Shown: piece after piece, positions 17,603 through 25,932 of the stretch
Layout: every line of letters begins with the position of its first letter
How positions within the stretch are numbered: the first letter of the stretch is position 1
NCBI GenBank assembly: GCA_017471245.1
Contig: JAFUVB010000050.1
Span: forward strand, 1-45,168
Direction of reading: 5' to 3'
DNA length: 45,168 bases
Source: Prevotella sp.
GTDB taxonomy: Bacteria; Bacteroidota; Bacteroidia; Bacteroidales; Bacteroidaceae
Program-made: the position numbers and the translations under genes
The notes under the pieces: model-generated
Seen by the model: only the letters and a program-made list of their open reading frames with translations
Databases searched by the model: none
Told to the model about the DNA's origin: nothing

Positions 17603-18364
17603 ATGAAGAAGTTCATGATGATGGCAATGATGATGGCGATAGCCACCTCTGCCAAGGCAATGACATACAGTGAGGCTCGTGCTGAGGCCCTGTTCCTGAC
17701 AGACAAGATGGCATACGAACTGCGCCTGAGCAACGCACAGTATGATGCCGTGTATGAAATCAACCTCGACTACATGCTCACGCTGATGGTGCGCGACGAC
17801 ATCTTCAGCACGGCATGGGCGCGCCGTAACAGCGACCTGCGCTATGTGCTCACCATCTATCAGTATGAGGTGTATCAGGACACACGTTACTTCTATCGCC
17901 CCGTCTACTGGAGCGACAACATGTTCACATTCCGCATCTACGGCATGTATCGCGACCGCGACCGCTTCTACACCACTTATCGCCCGATAGGACTGAGAGA
18001 ATACCGCGGCGGACACAACGTGGGAAGTGTGAGCTACTATATGAACCGCGAGTTCAATAAGCCCATCGACCTGCGTCCCGCAATGATGGGAAGGCCGAAG
18101 TCTACGTGGACAACCACCGTACCTGTTACCACCAACCGCGTGGCTACGACCAACCATTCTGTCACGACTAATCGCACTGCAACAACCAATCGCACCGTTA
18201 CGACCAACCGCTCCGGCTCAAATGTGAACACGATGCCGCAGCGTCCCGCAACGACTGCCAAGCCCGCCACCACGACTGTGAGCCGCAGCACTAACACCGG
18301 CAGCAGTAGTTCTGGCAGCAACGGTCAGACACAGCGCAGCGGTCACTTCGGTGGAAAGAGATGA
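17603..18364 (+). CDS. Secreted protein of unknown function with Thr/Asn-rich tail
   Basis: This is the only plus-strand protein gene in the window. The 253-residue product has a signal peptide (MKKFMMMAMMMAIATSAKA). A helical N-terminal domain (about 22-65: LTDKMAYELRLSNAQYDAV) resembles the Spy/CpxP-like motif of small periplasmic helical proteins; this is a weak, pattern-level match. A Tyr/Arg-rich region follows to about residue 165. The tail (about 170-253) is low-complexity with repeated TTNR words and ends GHFGGKR. The tail looks disordered or surface-exposed. It has its own promoter and a convergent hairpin at its 3' end, and no functional link to its neighbours is visible. Confidence 0.8.
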   Translation: MKKFMMMAMMMAIATSAKAMTYSEARAEALFLTDKMAYELRLSNAQYDAVYEINLDYMLTLMVRDDIFSTAWARRNSDLRYVLTIYQYEVYQDTRYFYRPVYWSDNMFTFRIYGMYRDRDRFYTTYRPIGLREYRGGHNVGSVSYYMNREFNKPIDLRPAMMGRPKSTWTTTVPVTTNRVATTNHSVTTNRTATTNRTVTTNRSGSNVNTMPQRPATTAKPATTTVSRSTNTGSSSSGSNGQTQRSGHFGGKR

Positions 18365-18377
18365 GTGGATTAGAGAA

Positions 18378-18408
18378 TTAGGGGTGAGAGGTGATCTCTC
18401 ACCCCTAA
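18378..18408. terminator. Hairpin between convergent genes
   Basis: TTAGGGGTGAGAG (18378-18390), loop GTGAT, CTCTCACCCCTAA (18396-18408) form a 13 bp perfect stem between the converging hypothetical gene and tnaA. No long T run follows on either strand, so bidirectional termination is likely but not certain. The arm uses the same GGTGAGAG words as the 5278 repeat and two fecR insertions. Confidence 0.65.
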
Positions 18409-18427
18409 TATTCTCACCCCTGAACAA

Positions 18428-19801
18428 CTACAGCCTCTTCAGCTGCACGGTAAAGTGGCGCATCAGCGGAGCCTCCCACTCGATGGCCACGCCGCGCGTG
18501 ATTTCATTGCGACGGTCATAGACATTCTTAAGGGCAGCCGCAATGACATTCATGTGATTGTCTGTATATACACGGCGGGCAATGCAGAGACGCAGCAGGT
18601 CGAGACCGCCAAAACGATTCTCGCGGGTCACCGGGTCGCGGTCGGCGAGAATGTAGCCAATCTCACAACCACGGATGCCAGCCTCCAAATAAAGCTCACA
18701 TGTCAGCGTCTGGGCCGGGAATTCCTCCTTAGGAACATTGCACAACACCTTGTCGGCATCCACGAAAATGGCATGACCGCCTACCGGACGCTGATAAGGA
18801 ATACCATATTCGTCAAGTTTCTTGGCAAGGTATTCCACCTGGTGAATACGTGTCTCTAACATATCAAACTCCGTATTCTCGTCCAGTCCCACTGCCAGCG
18901 CATTCAGATCGCGGCCGTTCATACCACCGTATGTGATATACCCCTCGAAAGGAATGCAATAGAGTTTAGCACCTTCAAACCATTCCTTGTTGTTCGTGGC
19001 AATGAAACCGCCCATGTTCACCACGCCGTCTTTCTTGGCAGACATGGTCATGGCATCCACATACGAATACATCTCACGGGCAATCTCCTTGATGCTCTTG
19101 TCGGCATAACCCTCTTCGCGCACCTTGATGAAATAGGAGTTCTCGGCGAAACGGGCAGAGTCCATCACCACGGGAACACCATATTTGTGGCACAGCTCAC
19201 AGGTCTCGCGGATATTCTTCATGCTGACGGGCTGCCCGCCCACGGTGTTGTTCGTCACGGTGAGCACCATGAAAGGCACGTTGCCCTTGTTCTCCTCCAG
19301 CACTTTCTCCAATTTCTCCAATGACACGTTACCCTTGAAAGGCACCTCCAACTGAGTGTCCTTAGCATCATCAGTAGTCACGTCGATGGCCTTTGCCTTG
19401 CGACTCTCGATATGTCCCTTCGTGGTGTCGAAATGGGCATTGCCGGGAATCACGTTACCCTCTTTCACCAAATAAGAGAACAGCACGTTCTCTGCAGCAC
19501 GACCCTGGTGAGTAGGAATCACATACTTGAAGCCGAAAATGCGCTGCACCACTTCCTCAAACTTATAGAACGATGTAGCACCGGCATAGCTCTCGTCGCC
19601 CAGCATCAGGGCAGACCACTGGCGGTCGCTCATGGCTCCTGTTCCTGAATCGGTGAGGCAGTCGATATAAACTTGTTCAGCCTTCAGCTGGAATACGTTG
19701 TAATGGGCTTCTTTCAGCCACTGTTCACGCTCTTCGCGCGTACTCTTACGAATGGGTTCAATCATCTTGATCTTCCAAGACTCTGCAAATGGTAGTTCCA
19801 T
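18428..19801 (-). CDS. tnaA: Tryptophanase
   Basis: This PLP enzyme splits tryptophan into indole, pyruvate and ammonia. I chose the start MELPFAESWKIKMIEPIRKS, which matches what I recall of Bacteroides tryptophanases and gives 457 residues. A longer in-frame extension to 19873 exists but adds a hydrophobic segment not seen in the family. PLP site residues are in SAKKDG (Schiff-base Lys). THQGRAAEN and DSARFAENSYFIK are diagnostic; tyrosine phenol-lyase has DATRCVEN in the second position. The C-terminus (LMRHFTVQLKRL) is typical. It appears to be monocistronic with a long upstream leader. Indole production is a known host-relevant trait of gut Bacteroidales. Confidence 0.95.
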   Translation of the reverse strand: MELPFAESWKIKMIEPIRKSTREEREQWLKEAHYNVFQLKAEQVYIDCLTDSGTGAMSDRQWSALMLGDESYAGATSFYKFEEVVQRIFGFKYVIPTHQGRAAENVLFSYLVKEGNVIPGNAHFDTTKGHIESRKAKAIDVTTDDAKDTQLEVPFKGNVSLEKLEKVLEENKGNVPFMVLTVTNNTVGGQPVSMKNIRETCELCHKYGVPVVMDSARFAENSYFIKVREEGYADKSIKEIAREMYSYVDAMTMSAKKDGVVNMGGFIATNNKEWFEGAKLYCIPFEGYITYGGMNGRDLNALAVGLDENTEFDMLETRIHQVEYLAKKLDEYGIPYQRPVGGHAIFVDADKVLCNVPKEEFPAQTLTCELYLEAGIRGCEIGYILADRDPVTRENRFGGLDLLRLCIARRVYTDNHMNVIAAALKNVYDRRNEITRGVAIEWEAPLMRHFTVQLKRL

Positions 19802-20140
19802 AATTGTCGTTTTTTTAGTTATGCACATATACGCGATGAAGAGCACATACGCTTTCATCCACATCATACGCACAGATAATTAATAAAAAAAGGGGAGTTA
19901 AAATCATCCTCAGGCACCCTGCCGCCGGAATCCTCGGAAACATCTTGCGAGTGCTCATCAACGTGCCACTCTGTGTTCCCTGCATTTGTCAAAGAGAAAA
20001 ATGATCGAGCTCTTTGATGTTAATGAATTTGCGCGAAATAAACGCGATGTTGTTAACTACTGGCATAATTAGATTATTTGCGCTGCAAATTTAACAAAAT
20101 AAATCCGAAACGCAAACATTTTAATCGTTAAATAGTGTGA
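19802..20140. other. Long leader region of tnaA
   Basis: This 339 bp region has no separate gene. It holds an 8 bp perfect dyad TCAAAGAG/CTCTTTGA (19989-19996 and 20010-20017, 13 bp spacer) and a C/T-rich stretch ending in eight Ts on the minus strand about 85 bp before tnaA. In frame with tnaA, upstream of the chosen start, lies a short peptide-like run beginning MRMMWMKAY that contains one Trp codon but no stop. A TnaC-like leader peptide cannot be demonstrated. No convincing TAnnTTTG promoter was found. Confidence 0.5.
19989..20017. promoter_or_regulatory. Candidate operator dyad upstream of tnaA
   Basis: TCAAAGAG-(13)-CTCTTTGA is an 8 bp perfect inverted repeat about 190-215 bp before the tnaA start. 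It could be an operator (for example of a CRP/FNR-like regulator) or an RNA hairpin. No assignment is possible from sequence. Confidence 0.4.
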
Positions 20141-21838
20141 CTAATCAGATGCTTCTGGAGAGAAAAGAGCATCCAAAAACTCTTTACTCGCAGTATCCAA
20201 GATTTTTTTCCGATCATCAGGTGTCAGCAAGTCACAAAACTGTCCATAGTATTTTGCACCGATTATATGATCGTTGTTCCTCTTTAGGAATCTGACGATA
20301 AAAGCAGCCACGCGACTTTCATTCTCTCTGATTGTCTTTTCCAATTGCCTCCGGCGCTCATCGCTCGTGTTCACATTATTATATTCCTCCACAAGCCTGC
20401 GCATATCTTCTTGAGACATCGTCGGCCTATTCAGGATACGGGTACTGTCCTCATACTCTTCCAACGCCTTTGTCATCCGGCCTCCCTGCACATGGAAATT
20501 GTTATTGCTGTAAGTAATCATGATGGTGCCATTCTCAATACAGAAGCCCTTCTGCTTGGCAAATGTATTCCCTCTCACATAGATACGAGCACGATCACCC
20601 TCTTCTGCCTTGCCCTTGAACTCAAACTTCCCATTTCTGACATAGGTGGAATCAATTGCTTGAGATCCTGAATTCACGGTATAGAGGCGAACTTCCATTC
20701 CGTTTAATACGGAAGGCAGTGTCCCTGTTATATGATAAGGTATCTGTTCTCTTTTCATGGCAACGTCTTCTTTACCAGCAGTCTCTGGAACATCACCGAA
20801 CTTCTCTGAGAGCACTTTCTTTAAATCCTCCATTTTCATTTCACTCGCCACAATCTTCCCATCGCTACCAATCAGGATCATACAGGGAATACTCATCGCG
20901 TCGTAAATGCCATAGAGTTGAGCTATATCACCACTCGGGGAACTAAGGTTCGGCCAAGACAGTTTCAACACTTCCAAGGCCTTCTCCCAATTCTCCGAGA
21001 ACGCATTCACCGAGATGCCAACGACCTCAAAACCTCTGCCGGAATAACAGTCGTATAGTCGTTTCAAAACCGTTACATCAGAAATACATGAGGGAAGAAG
21101 GGGATTCCAAAAATAGAGCAGTGTGCATTGTCTTTGCTTAACAATATCAGACAAGCGCAGCCTGCCATTCTCATCTTCATTCAGGGTAAAGTCAACAAAA
21201 CGCTTTCCATTCTCCCGTTTCTTTTCCGACTCGTGCTTCATAAATGCGATTCTCGCCTGCTCATCCGTCAGGAAATCGTCTCCGGTCTTTTCAAAGAGGC
21301 GGTCTATCTCCTCTGGCGTCATGGAATAGGAACAACGTCCAAAGGCATATCCTCCCACAAGATTATCCGCGTTAGCAAAGATGAAGTCTTTCATCTTCTG
21401 GGTACTAAGCTCATGAGTATTATTCCGGAGTTCATCGTTGAACAACTGCTTCTCCAGTTTCTGATATACTGCCAACCGCTCATTGTTCTTGCCTCCCACC
21501 ACTTTAAACGCAATATAAGAGATGGTGACCGTAGCCGGGCTACCATCCAAGGCTATCAGTCCTTCAGACAGGTTCTCATCCGCAACCTCTAACCGTGCAA
21601 TGACCGGCTCCGGAATTGCCCCCTCCATGGCAAACTTTCCTTTACGGATCTTCGTTGAAGATATGATATGTATACCATTGTTATCATAATAACCCACCTG
21701 AATCTGCTTGCCCTCCATTGTATAGGGAGCGGTTCCCCGGATAACATATCTCACGCTGTCTGTATCCTCTGCCCGCATAAAAAGGGAGATGGACAATATC
21801 ATCAGGATAAAAAACAAAATCTTTCTCATGTTCTTCAT
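20141..21838 (-). CDS. Thioredoxin-fold protein with disrupted CxxC, flanked by DUF4369-like domains
   Basis: The 565-residue exported protein has a signal peptide ending near MRAED. A DUF4369-like beta domain (about 28-115, VRYVIRGTAPYTMEGKQIQVG) precedes a TlpA/AhpC-like thioredoxin fold (about 210-350). A second DUF4369-like domain (about 365-460, YHITGTLPSVLNGMEVRLY) and a helical tail follow. At the redox site the usual FWxxWCxxC reads FWNPLLPSC (residues 243-251). The first cysteine is replaced by Leu248 and only Cys251 remains, so normal disulfide exchange is unlikely. Putting the thioredoxin domain between two DUF4369 units is also unusual. It has its own promoter, so it is not part of the SusC/D transcript upstream. 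Confidence 0.82.
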   Translation of the reverse strand: MKNMRKILFFILMILSISLFMRAEDTDSVRYVIRGTAPYTMEGKQIQVGYYDNNGIHIISSTKIRKGKFAMEGAIPEPVIARLEVADENLSEGLIALDGSPATVTISYIAFKVVGGKNNERLAVYQKLEKQLFNDELRNNTHELSTQKMKDFIFANADNLVGGYAFGRCSYSMTPEEIDRLFEKTGDDFLTDEQARIAFMKHESEKKRENGKRFVDFTLNEDENGRLRLSDIVKQRQCTLLYFWNPLLPSCISDVTVLKRLYDCYSGRGFEVVGISVNAFSENWEKALEVLKLSWPNLSSPSGDIAQLYGIYDAMSIPCMILIGSDGKIVASEMKMEDLKKVLSEKFGDVPETAGKEDVAMKREQIPYHITGTLPSVLNGMEVRLYTVNSGSQAIDSTYVRNGKFEFKGKAEEGDRARIYVRGNTFAKQKGFCIENGTIMITYSNNNFHVQGGRMTKALEEYEDSTRILNRPTMSQEDMRRLVEEYNNVNTSDERRRQLEKTIRENESRVAAFIVRFLKRNNDHIIGAKYYGQFCDLLTPDDRKKILDTASKEFLDALFSPEASD

Positions 21839-21887
21839 TTTTGAGGTTGTTATGCTCTTATGTGTTTTCGATATTTCAATTTCCCTG

Positions 21888-21918
21888 CAAAGTTAGCGAG
21901 AAAAAGTGAATCTGACAA
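21888..21918 (-). promoter_or_regulatory. Promoter of the thioredoxin-fold gene
   Basis: The minus strand reads TTG, 20 bp, TAACTTTG, a full pattern match, with a leader of about 45 nt to the start at 21838. Confidence 0.75.
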
Positions 21919-21953
21919 GAAAAAACGGAACTTTCTGCGTTGCTGCACTTGCA

Positions 21954-21997
21954 AAAGTTTAGCCAAAGTTTAGCCAAAGTTCAGCCAAAGTTCAGCC
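21954..21997. repeat. Tandem 11 bp repeat, four units
   Basis: AAAGTTTAGCC twice, then AAAGTTCAGCC twice, in strict 11 bp period. AAAGCGGCAC follows directly, so the array runs into the GCGGCAC (GTGCCGC) motif seen in other repeat clusters here. Confidence 0.88.
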
Positions 21998-22031
21998 AAA
22001 GCGGCACTTTTCTCGCTTCATACTCTGTGTT

Positions 22032-22099
22032 TTCAATTCAGAAACTGCGGCTTTTTGAATTGAAAACTGCGAGTGTTTGCAATAAAAACTCGCAGTTTT
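22032..22099. repeat. Two overlapping inverted repeats
   Basis: TTCAATTCA (22032-22040) pairs with TGAATTGAA (22056-22064). AAAACTGCGAGT (22063-22074) pairs with ACTCGCAGTTTT (22088-22099). The two stems share two bases at 22063-22064, so they could be alternative or stacked hairpins. Confidence 0.7.
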
Positions 22100-22204
22100 T
22101 GGCACAAAAACTTTCACGAACTCATATTTCCTCATAAGTCAAACCAGCAACTTCCTGGAAATGAACCATATAACGGATTCTAAGAAATCGCTGAAAAACG
22201 GCTG

Positions 22205-22240
22205 AAAAACAAAATAGGCACCGCAACGCGTGCGGTGCCG
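22205..22240 (-). terminator. Intrinsic terminator of the SusC/D-TlpA transcript
   Basis: GGCACCGCA (22217-22225), 5-base loop, TGCGGTGCC (22231-22239) form a 9 bp GC-rich stem. On the minus strand TATTTTGTTTTT follows. It lies 37 bp after the TlpA stop and marks the end of the run that began upstream with SusC or earlier. Confidence 0.9.
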
Positions 22241-22276
22241 ACTAAAGAGAACTATAAAATAGTCGTAATGAATATC

Positions 22277-23428
22277 CTACTTTTGAAACAGTTCGTCTAA
22301 GAAGTTAAAGAAAGAGGGATCTTCGCCCACCACCACACGGACTATCAGTCCGTCGGGCGAGATGAGCACTTTGGTGGGAAACCCTCTCACAGCATAGTCG
22401 ACCGTTACGCTGCTTCCTGCTTTGGGATTATAGAGGTTGGTCCAAGGAAGTTCATATTGCTTCACGGCATCACGCCATTTCTGGTCCGTGTCGTTGCAAT
22501 CGATACCCACCACTTCCATGCGGTCTTTATACTTCTGATAGTATTCCTTCAGCTGCGGAAAACCCTTGATGCACCATATACACCACGATCCCCAGAAGTC
22601 GAGCAGCACATATTTGCCGCGGAAGGAGGCGAGCGAATGTTCCTTGTCGTTCAAGTCTTTCAGCTTGAAGTCGGGTGCCGGTTTCCCTTTGCTCATTCTT
22701 TTCTCCGCCTGAGCAGCCGCCAGCTTACTGTCGGCCTGAGCCAGCGCATTGTCAATCATGTCACTCATTCGCCCCTTGCGCACCCTTTCGGTGAGCAGTG
22801 CCGCTGCATCGTGAGTGAGATGCTGAGACAATTCACCTACAAGGGTGGCTGCAGCATCGCTGTCGGGGTGGGTTCTGATAAGTTCCATGCGCTTCTGGTC
22901 GAGTCGCCTGTAGATATCGCCTATTGCCTGGTTATAGTAGTTAGTGATTGAATCGCGGTCGATTCCAGCCTCTTGCATTGCCTTAAGTTGATTTCTCAGA
23001 GGGTTGATGCCCGCCATGATTTCATTCACTTCGTTGTTGAACTCATGCAACTGCTCATAAAACGATGATCCGCTGATGGTGAGATTGGTGGCTCCCGACT
23101 GTCCCCAAGGCCATGATCCGCCTATATGCAGATGCTCACCCGGAATCAGGTAAAGACGCACACGCAGCATGCCACCGTTGCGGATGTTGCAGATAATGGC
23201 TTCCGCAGCCTTGTCGAGAGGAATGTCAAGCGCAAACTGCCCGTCTTTCACATAGACTGTATCGCAGCGTGCAAACTCGTTGTGCTGATAGTCGATGGTC
23301 TGGATAATGACCGTGTCGCCTGTCTCCGCTGCATCGCTGGTAACGCGCATCACCTTTTGGGCATTGGCAGCAGCGTGAAGCGCCACTACAGCCAATAGGA
23401 AAATTACTTTTTTCATCATAGTTGTCAT
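22277..23428 (-). CDS. TlpA-family thioredoxin with N-terminal DUF4369-like domain
   Basis: The product is an exported thiol-disulfide oxidoreductase. I chose the start MTTMMKKVIFLLAVV (383 residues). The longer frame would overlap the upstream lipoprotein gene by 23 bp and put non-signal sequence before the signal peptide. The signal peptide ends near AANAQ. A DUF4369-like beta domain (about 25-120) and a helical region follow. The thioredoxin domain starts near 245 (KGKPAPDFKLKDLNDKEHS) with an intact active site WGSWCIWC (Cys283 and Cys286). The cis-Pro region is RGFPTKVLI. It is last in the SusC/SusD run, 22 bp after the PKD-like lipoprotein gene. A role in reducing or maturing exported partners or substrates is inferred. 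Confidence 0.9.
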   Translation of the reverse strand: MTTMMKKVIFLLAVVALHAAANAQKVMRVTSDAAETGDTVIIQTIDYQHNEFARCDTVYVKDGQFALDIPLDKAAEAIICNIRNGGMLRVRLYLIPGEHLHIGGSWPWGQSGATNLTISGSSFYEQLHEFNNEVNEIMAGINPLRNQLKAMQEAGIDRDSITNYYNQAIGDIYRRLDQKRMELIRTHPDSDAAATLVGELSQHLTHDAAALLTERVRKGRMSDMIDNALAQADSKLAAAQAEKRMSKGKPAPDFKLKDLNDKEHSLASFRGKYVLLDFWGSWCIWCIKGFPQLKEYYQKYKDRMEVVGIDCNDTDQKWRDAVKQYELPWTNLYNPKAGSSVTVDYAVRGFPTKVLISPDGLIVRVVVGEDPSFFNFLDELFQK

Positions 23429-23450
23429 ACTATTGAAACGTTGAGTGCCA

Positions 23451-25172
23451 TTACATATTCTTGATGCTTGCATCGAGAATCGGCATGTTGAAATTCCATC
23501 CCGGAGTAGTGTCGCCGTCGAAACGAACCACCTTGCTGATACGCCCTGACATTAGATCCATGTGCAACGACCACAGCGTGGCTTGCTCGTTCTGCCATGT
23601 GGCAACAAGGAGGATTGTCTCGGAAGAGTGGGTCGGTGTCGTCATGGCATCATTATCGAGCAGTTTCATCATGGTTATCTCACCATTTGGCGACCACGCA
23701 GAACCGTCGGTCATGCCTAAAGGCTCTACTGCTGCGATGCTGTTGCCATCGATGCGCCATTGATAGACTCCGTTTGATGTGGCGTAGTAGCACATATTTT
23801 GCGTCTGTCCGAACTCAAAGAAGCGGGCATCGCTGATGTTGGTGAGCGAAGACAAGTCGTAGAGGCACTGCGGAATGCCGCCGAATGCAGTCTGCGCACC
23901 GACAGGAGCCGCGCCGTTGACTTGCAGATCCACGGCAAAAAACTTGCCGGCAAACGTGGGATGGGAGTTGTCGCCCTTCAGCACTGCCATGGCGTGACCA
24001 CGGTTGTCGCGTGCCATTTTCATCAGATCAGCATGCATGTTTCCAGGATTAAACGGAGTGTCATCGGTCTGTGTGTCAAGCAGGAACGAATAATTCTGGA
24101 AGTATCCGGGTGCTAATGATCGCAGTCCGACAAATCCCTTATGATTGGTATCACCATCCACAGCATCTACATAAAGCAGACAAGGATACGGATTAACTCC
24201 AGGCATACATACTTGTCCAGTAAATGAATAACTGTGACCGTCGTTCAGCTTGGTATCAGTGGTGGCATCGGCAAACAGGAACGGGAAACTGCTCAATGCA
24301 TTGATGGAGAAGACATCGCCGCCGTCGAAGCCGAAAATATAGATCATGTAGATATACATAGCCCGCGGCATGTTCTTATTGAAGGCATCATCACCCTTCA
24401 CATAGAATAAGTAGTTCCAGTCACCATAGGCAGTGAATCCATCTTTATCAATCCAGCGTGCGTCTTTATCAGTCAGCGCGAGAATCTGTCCGCATCGCGT
24501 CCCCAGAATCTGCGGGTAATAAGCCATGTAGGTGGTGAAATAAAGAGAAGTGATCTGCTGTATCTGCTTGCCTTTGCCAGGAATCTTCTGTCCGTCGTTG
24601 CTCATGGAATATAGCTGCATGCTTGCCGACGGAGAATCAGGAAGCGTCATTGCAGACGGCGTGAAGTCTTCTGCCTGAACAATGGCAATATCACTGTTTT
24701 CCTCCGTTCCATAGAGCACCATCAGTCCGGAGATGCCAGAGATGGTGATGGTAAAAGTATTTGAGGAATAAAAATCACGACCGGTACTTTTTTGCTTCAC
24801 ATGCAAGCGGCAAGGATAGCTCAGGTTGAGTGTGGTGATATTACGGTCGATATGTGCTGTATAGTTTAGGGTACGACTCTGCTCTTCTTCTGCCAACAGA
24901 GGGAGGAACGCCTTTTTCCCTTGTGCATTCACGCTGTCCCCATTCACCTCCCAGATAAACTGCAAGTCATCTTCTGCAATCGTGGTGGTCACTACAGGGT
25001 CAATCGTGATAGTCTCACCCAACGAAGCACTGTAGGCGCTGGCTGGTATCTCAATGTGAACATCGGGGAGAGCCACATCGAAATCATTACCGCTTTGATT
25101 GTCGTAGCATGCCGCCATTCCCAGCACGGAGCATACGGCATACACCGCTTGAATTATATATTTTCTTTTCAT
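23451..25172 (-). CDS. PKD-like family surface lipoprotein
   Basis: The 573-residue lipoprotein has a signal peptide ending LGMAAC (lipid Cys at 22). An immunoglobulin/PKD-like region (about 40-145: ASLGETITIDPVVTTT, LQFIWEVNGDSV) follows. The larger C-terminal part looks like repeated beta-sheet blades (GLMVLYGTEENSDIA and similar). The arrangement matches the PKD_6 family I associate with SusC/SusD loci that also carry DUF4843. A structural study of the B. thetaiotaomicron BT2261-2264 SusCD complex found two extra surface lipoproteins bound to the transporter. I recall that only in outline, and suggest this protein and its DUF4843 neighbour play comparable roles. The substrate is unknown. 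Confidence 0.8.
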   Translation of the reverse strand: MKRKYIIQAVYAVCSVLGMAACYDNQSGNDFDVALPDVHIEIPASAYSASLGETITIDPVVTTTIAEDDLQFIWEVNGDSVNAQGKKAFLPLLAEEEQSRTLNYTAHIDRNITTLNLSYPCRLHVKQKSTGRDFYSSNTFTITISGISGLMVLYGTEENSDIAIVQAEDFTPSAMTLPDSPSASMQLYSMSNDGQKIPGKGKQIQQITSLYFTTYMAYYPQILGTRCGQILALTDKDARWIDKDGFTAYGDWNYLFYVKGDDAFNKNMPRAMYIYMIYIFGFDGGDVFSINALSSFPFLFADATTDTKLNDGHSYSFTGQVCMPGVNPYPCLLYVDAVDGDTNHKGFVGLRSLAPGYFQNYSFLLDTQTDDTPFNPGNMHADLMKMARDNRGHAMAVLKGDNSHPTFAGKFFAVDLQVNGAAPVGAQTAFGGIPQCLYDLSSLTNISDARFFEFGQTQNMCYYATSNGVYQWRIDGNSIAAVEPLGMTDGSAWSPNGEITMMKLLDNDAMTTPTHSSETILLVATWQNEQATLWSLHMDLMSGRISKVVRFDGDTTPGWNFNMPILDASIKNM

Positions 25173-25192
25173 AATCGTTTGTATTGAGTTTG

Positions 25193-25903
25193 TTAGTATG
25201 CCCTATTGCCGAAAGTAACCAGTTGTCCCGGCGCATTCTCATCGCTCTCCGGGTAACGCACATCGTTCTTCGTCACGTATTCTCTCAGCATATAGATTAG
25301 GAACTTGAACTTATTGCCAGCCCAGCCGTCATCATCGTATGGTCTTTCGTCACCACCCGTAACAGCATAGTAAACATTCATCTTCAACTGGGTGAAATAC
25401 CCCATGTAGTAATCGCAGTTGGCATCCCACCACGCAGGCTTGGCAAATCCGTTGTAAAGGCACAGGTTGGTGGTGACATAGTCGGAAAGCCCCGGCGAAA
25501 AATCCTCTGATTCCAAGATTGTGAACGATATCGTGTCGTGCACTTCTGCCAGATGGGCTCCGTTGGTAACCTTCACATACATTGTGTCAACGATATGGTT
25601 AGCACGGAACACCACTGGCTGTTGCAGCTCGAATGTGGTGCGGCTGTCAGAAGGCTGGCGAGTAATGCTCACAGCCAACGTGCGGTCATGTGAGCTCACC
25701 GTTGAAGCCACGCGGATGCGTATCGGCACGAGATAGGTGCCTCCTTCTGCTATTTCAGGATGGCTGGCAAAGGTGAAGTCGTTGTTTTCGTATGTGAACC
25801 AGGCAAACCCCTTGTCACTCCATCGGTCTATCTCGTCTTTCGTGCATGCCGACAACATGAACACTGCTGCCGCTGCTATATATAGAAATCTCAATATTTT
25901 CAT
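25193..25903 (-). CDS. DUF4843-family lipoprotein
   Basis: The 236-residue protein has a lipoprotein signal (VFMLSAC, lipid Cys at 20) followed by TKDEIDRWSDKGFAWF. A beta-rich domain follows, with EGGTYLVPIRIRVASTVSSHDR and later a C-terminal segment FLIYMLREYVTKNDVRYPESDEN. This layout fits DUF4843, a family of unknown biochemical function found beside SusC/SusD. It sits 29 bp after susD and 20 bp before the PKD-like lipoprotein gene, in the same run. It is probably surface exposed and part of the outer-membrane complex. Confidence 0.8.
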   Translation of the reverse strand: MKILRFLYIAAAAVFMLSACTKDEIDRWSDKGFAWFTYENNDFTFASHPEIAEGGTYLVPIRIRVASTVSSHDRTLAVSITRQPSDSRTTFELQQPVVFRANHIVDTMYVKVTNGAHLAEVHDTISFTILESEDFSPGLSDYVTTNLCLYNGFAKPAWWDANCDYYMGYFTQLKMNVYYAVTGGDERPYDDDGWAGNKFKFLIYMLREYVTKNDVRYPESDENAPGQLVTFGNRAY

Positions 25904-25932
25904 GATTCATTCAGTTTTAATAGTCACATTAT

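Larger units (their letters stand above)
21839..22276. other. Intergenic region with 11 bp tandem repeat and nested hairpins
   Basis: No gene is visible. The region contains the promoter of the 20141-21838 gene (21918-21888), four AAAGTTYAGCC units with an 11 bp period (21954-21997), a 9 bp TTCAATTCA/TGAATTGAA inverted repeat (22032-22064), a 12 bp AAAACTGCGAGT stem-loop (22063-22099), and the terminator of the TlpA gene (22205-22240). Confidence 0.75.

Noticed and set aside
18428-19801. Tyrosine phenol-lyase as identity for the PLP enzyme
   Set aside because: The DSARFAEN motif and overall resemblance to Bacteroides tryptophanase fit TnaA. Tyrosine phenol-lyases read DATRCVEN there.
19802-19873. 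Extended N-terminus of tryptophanase
   Set aside because: The added 24 residues are hydrophobic and absent from family members I recall, which begin MELPFAESW. The extension was treated as leader sequence.
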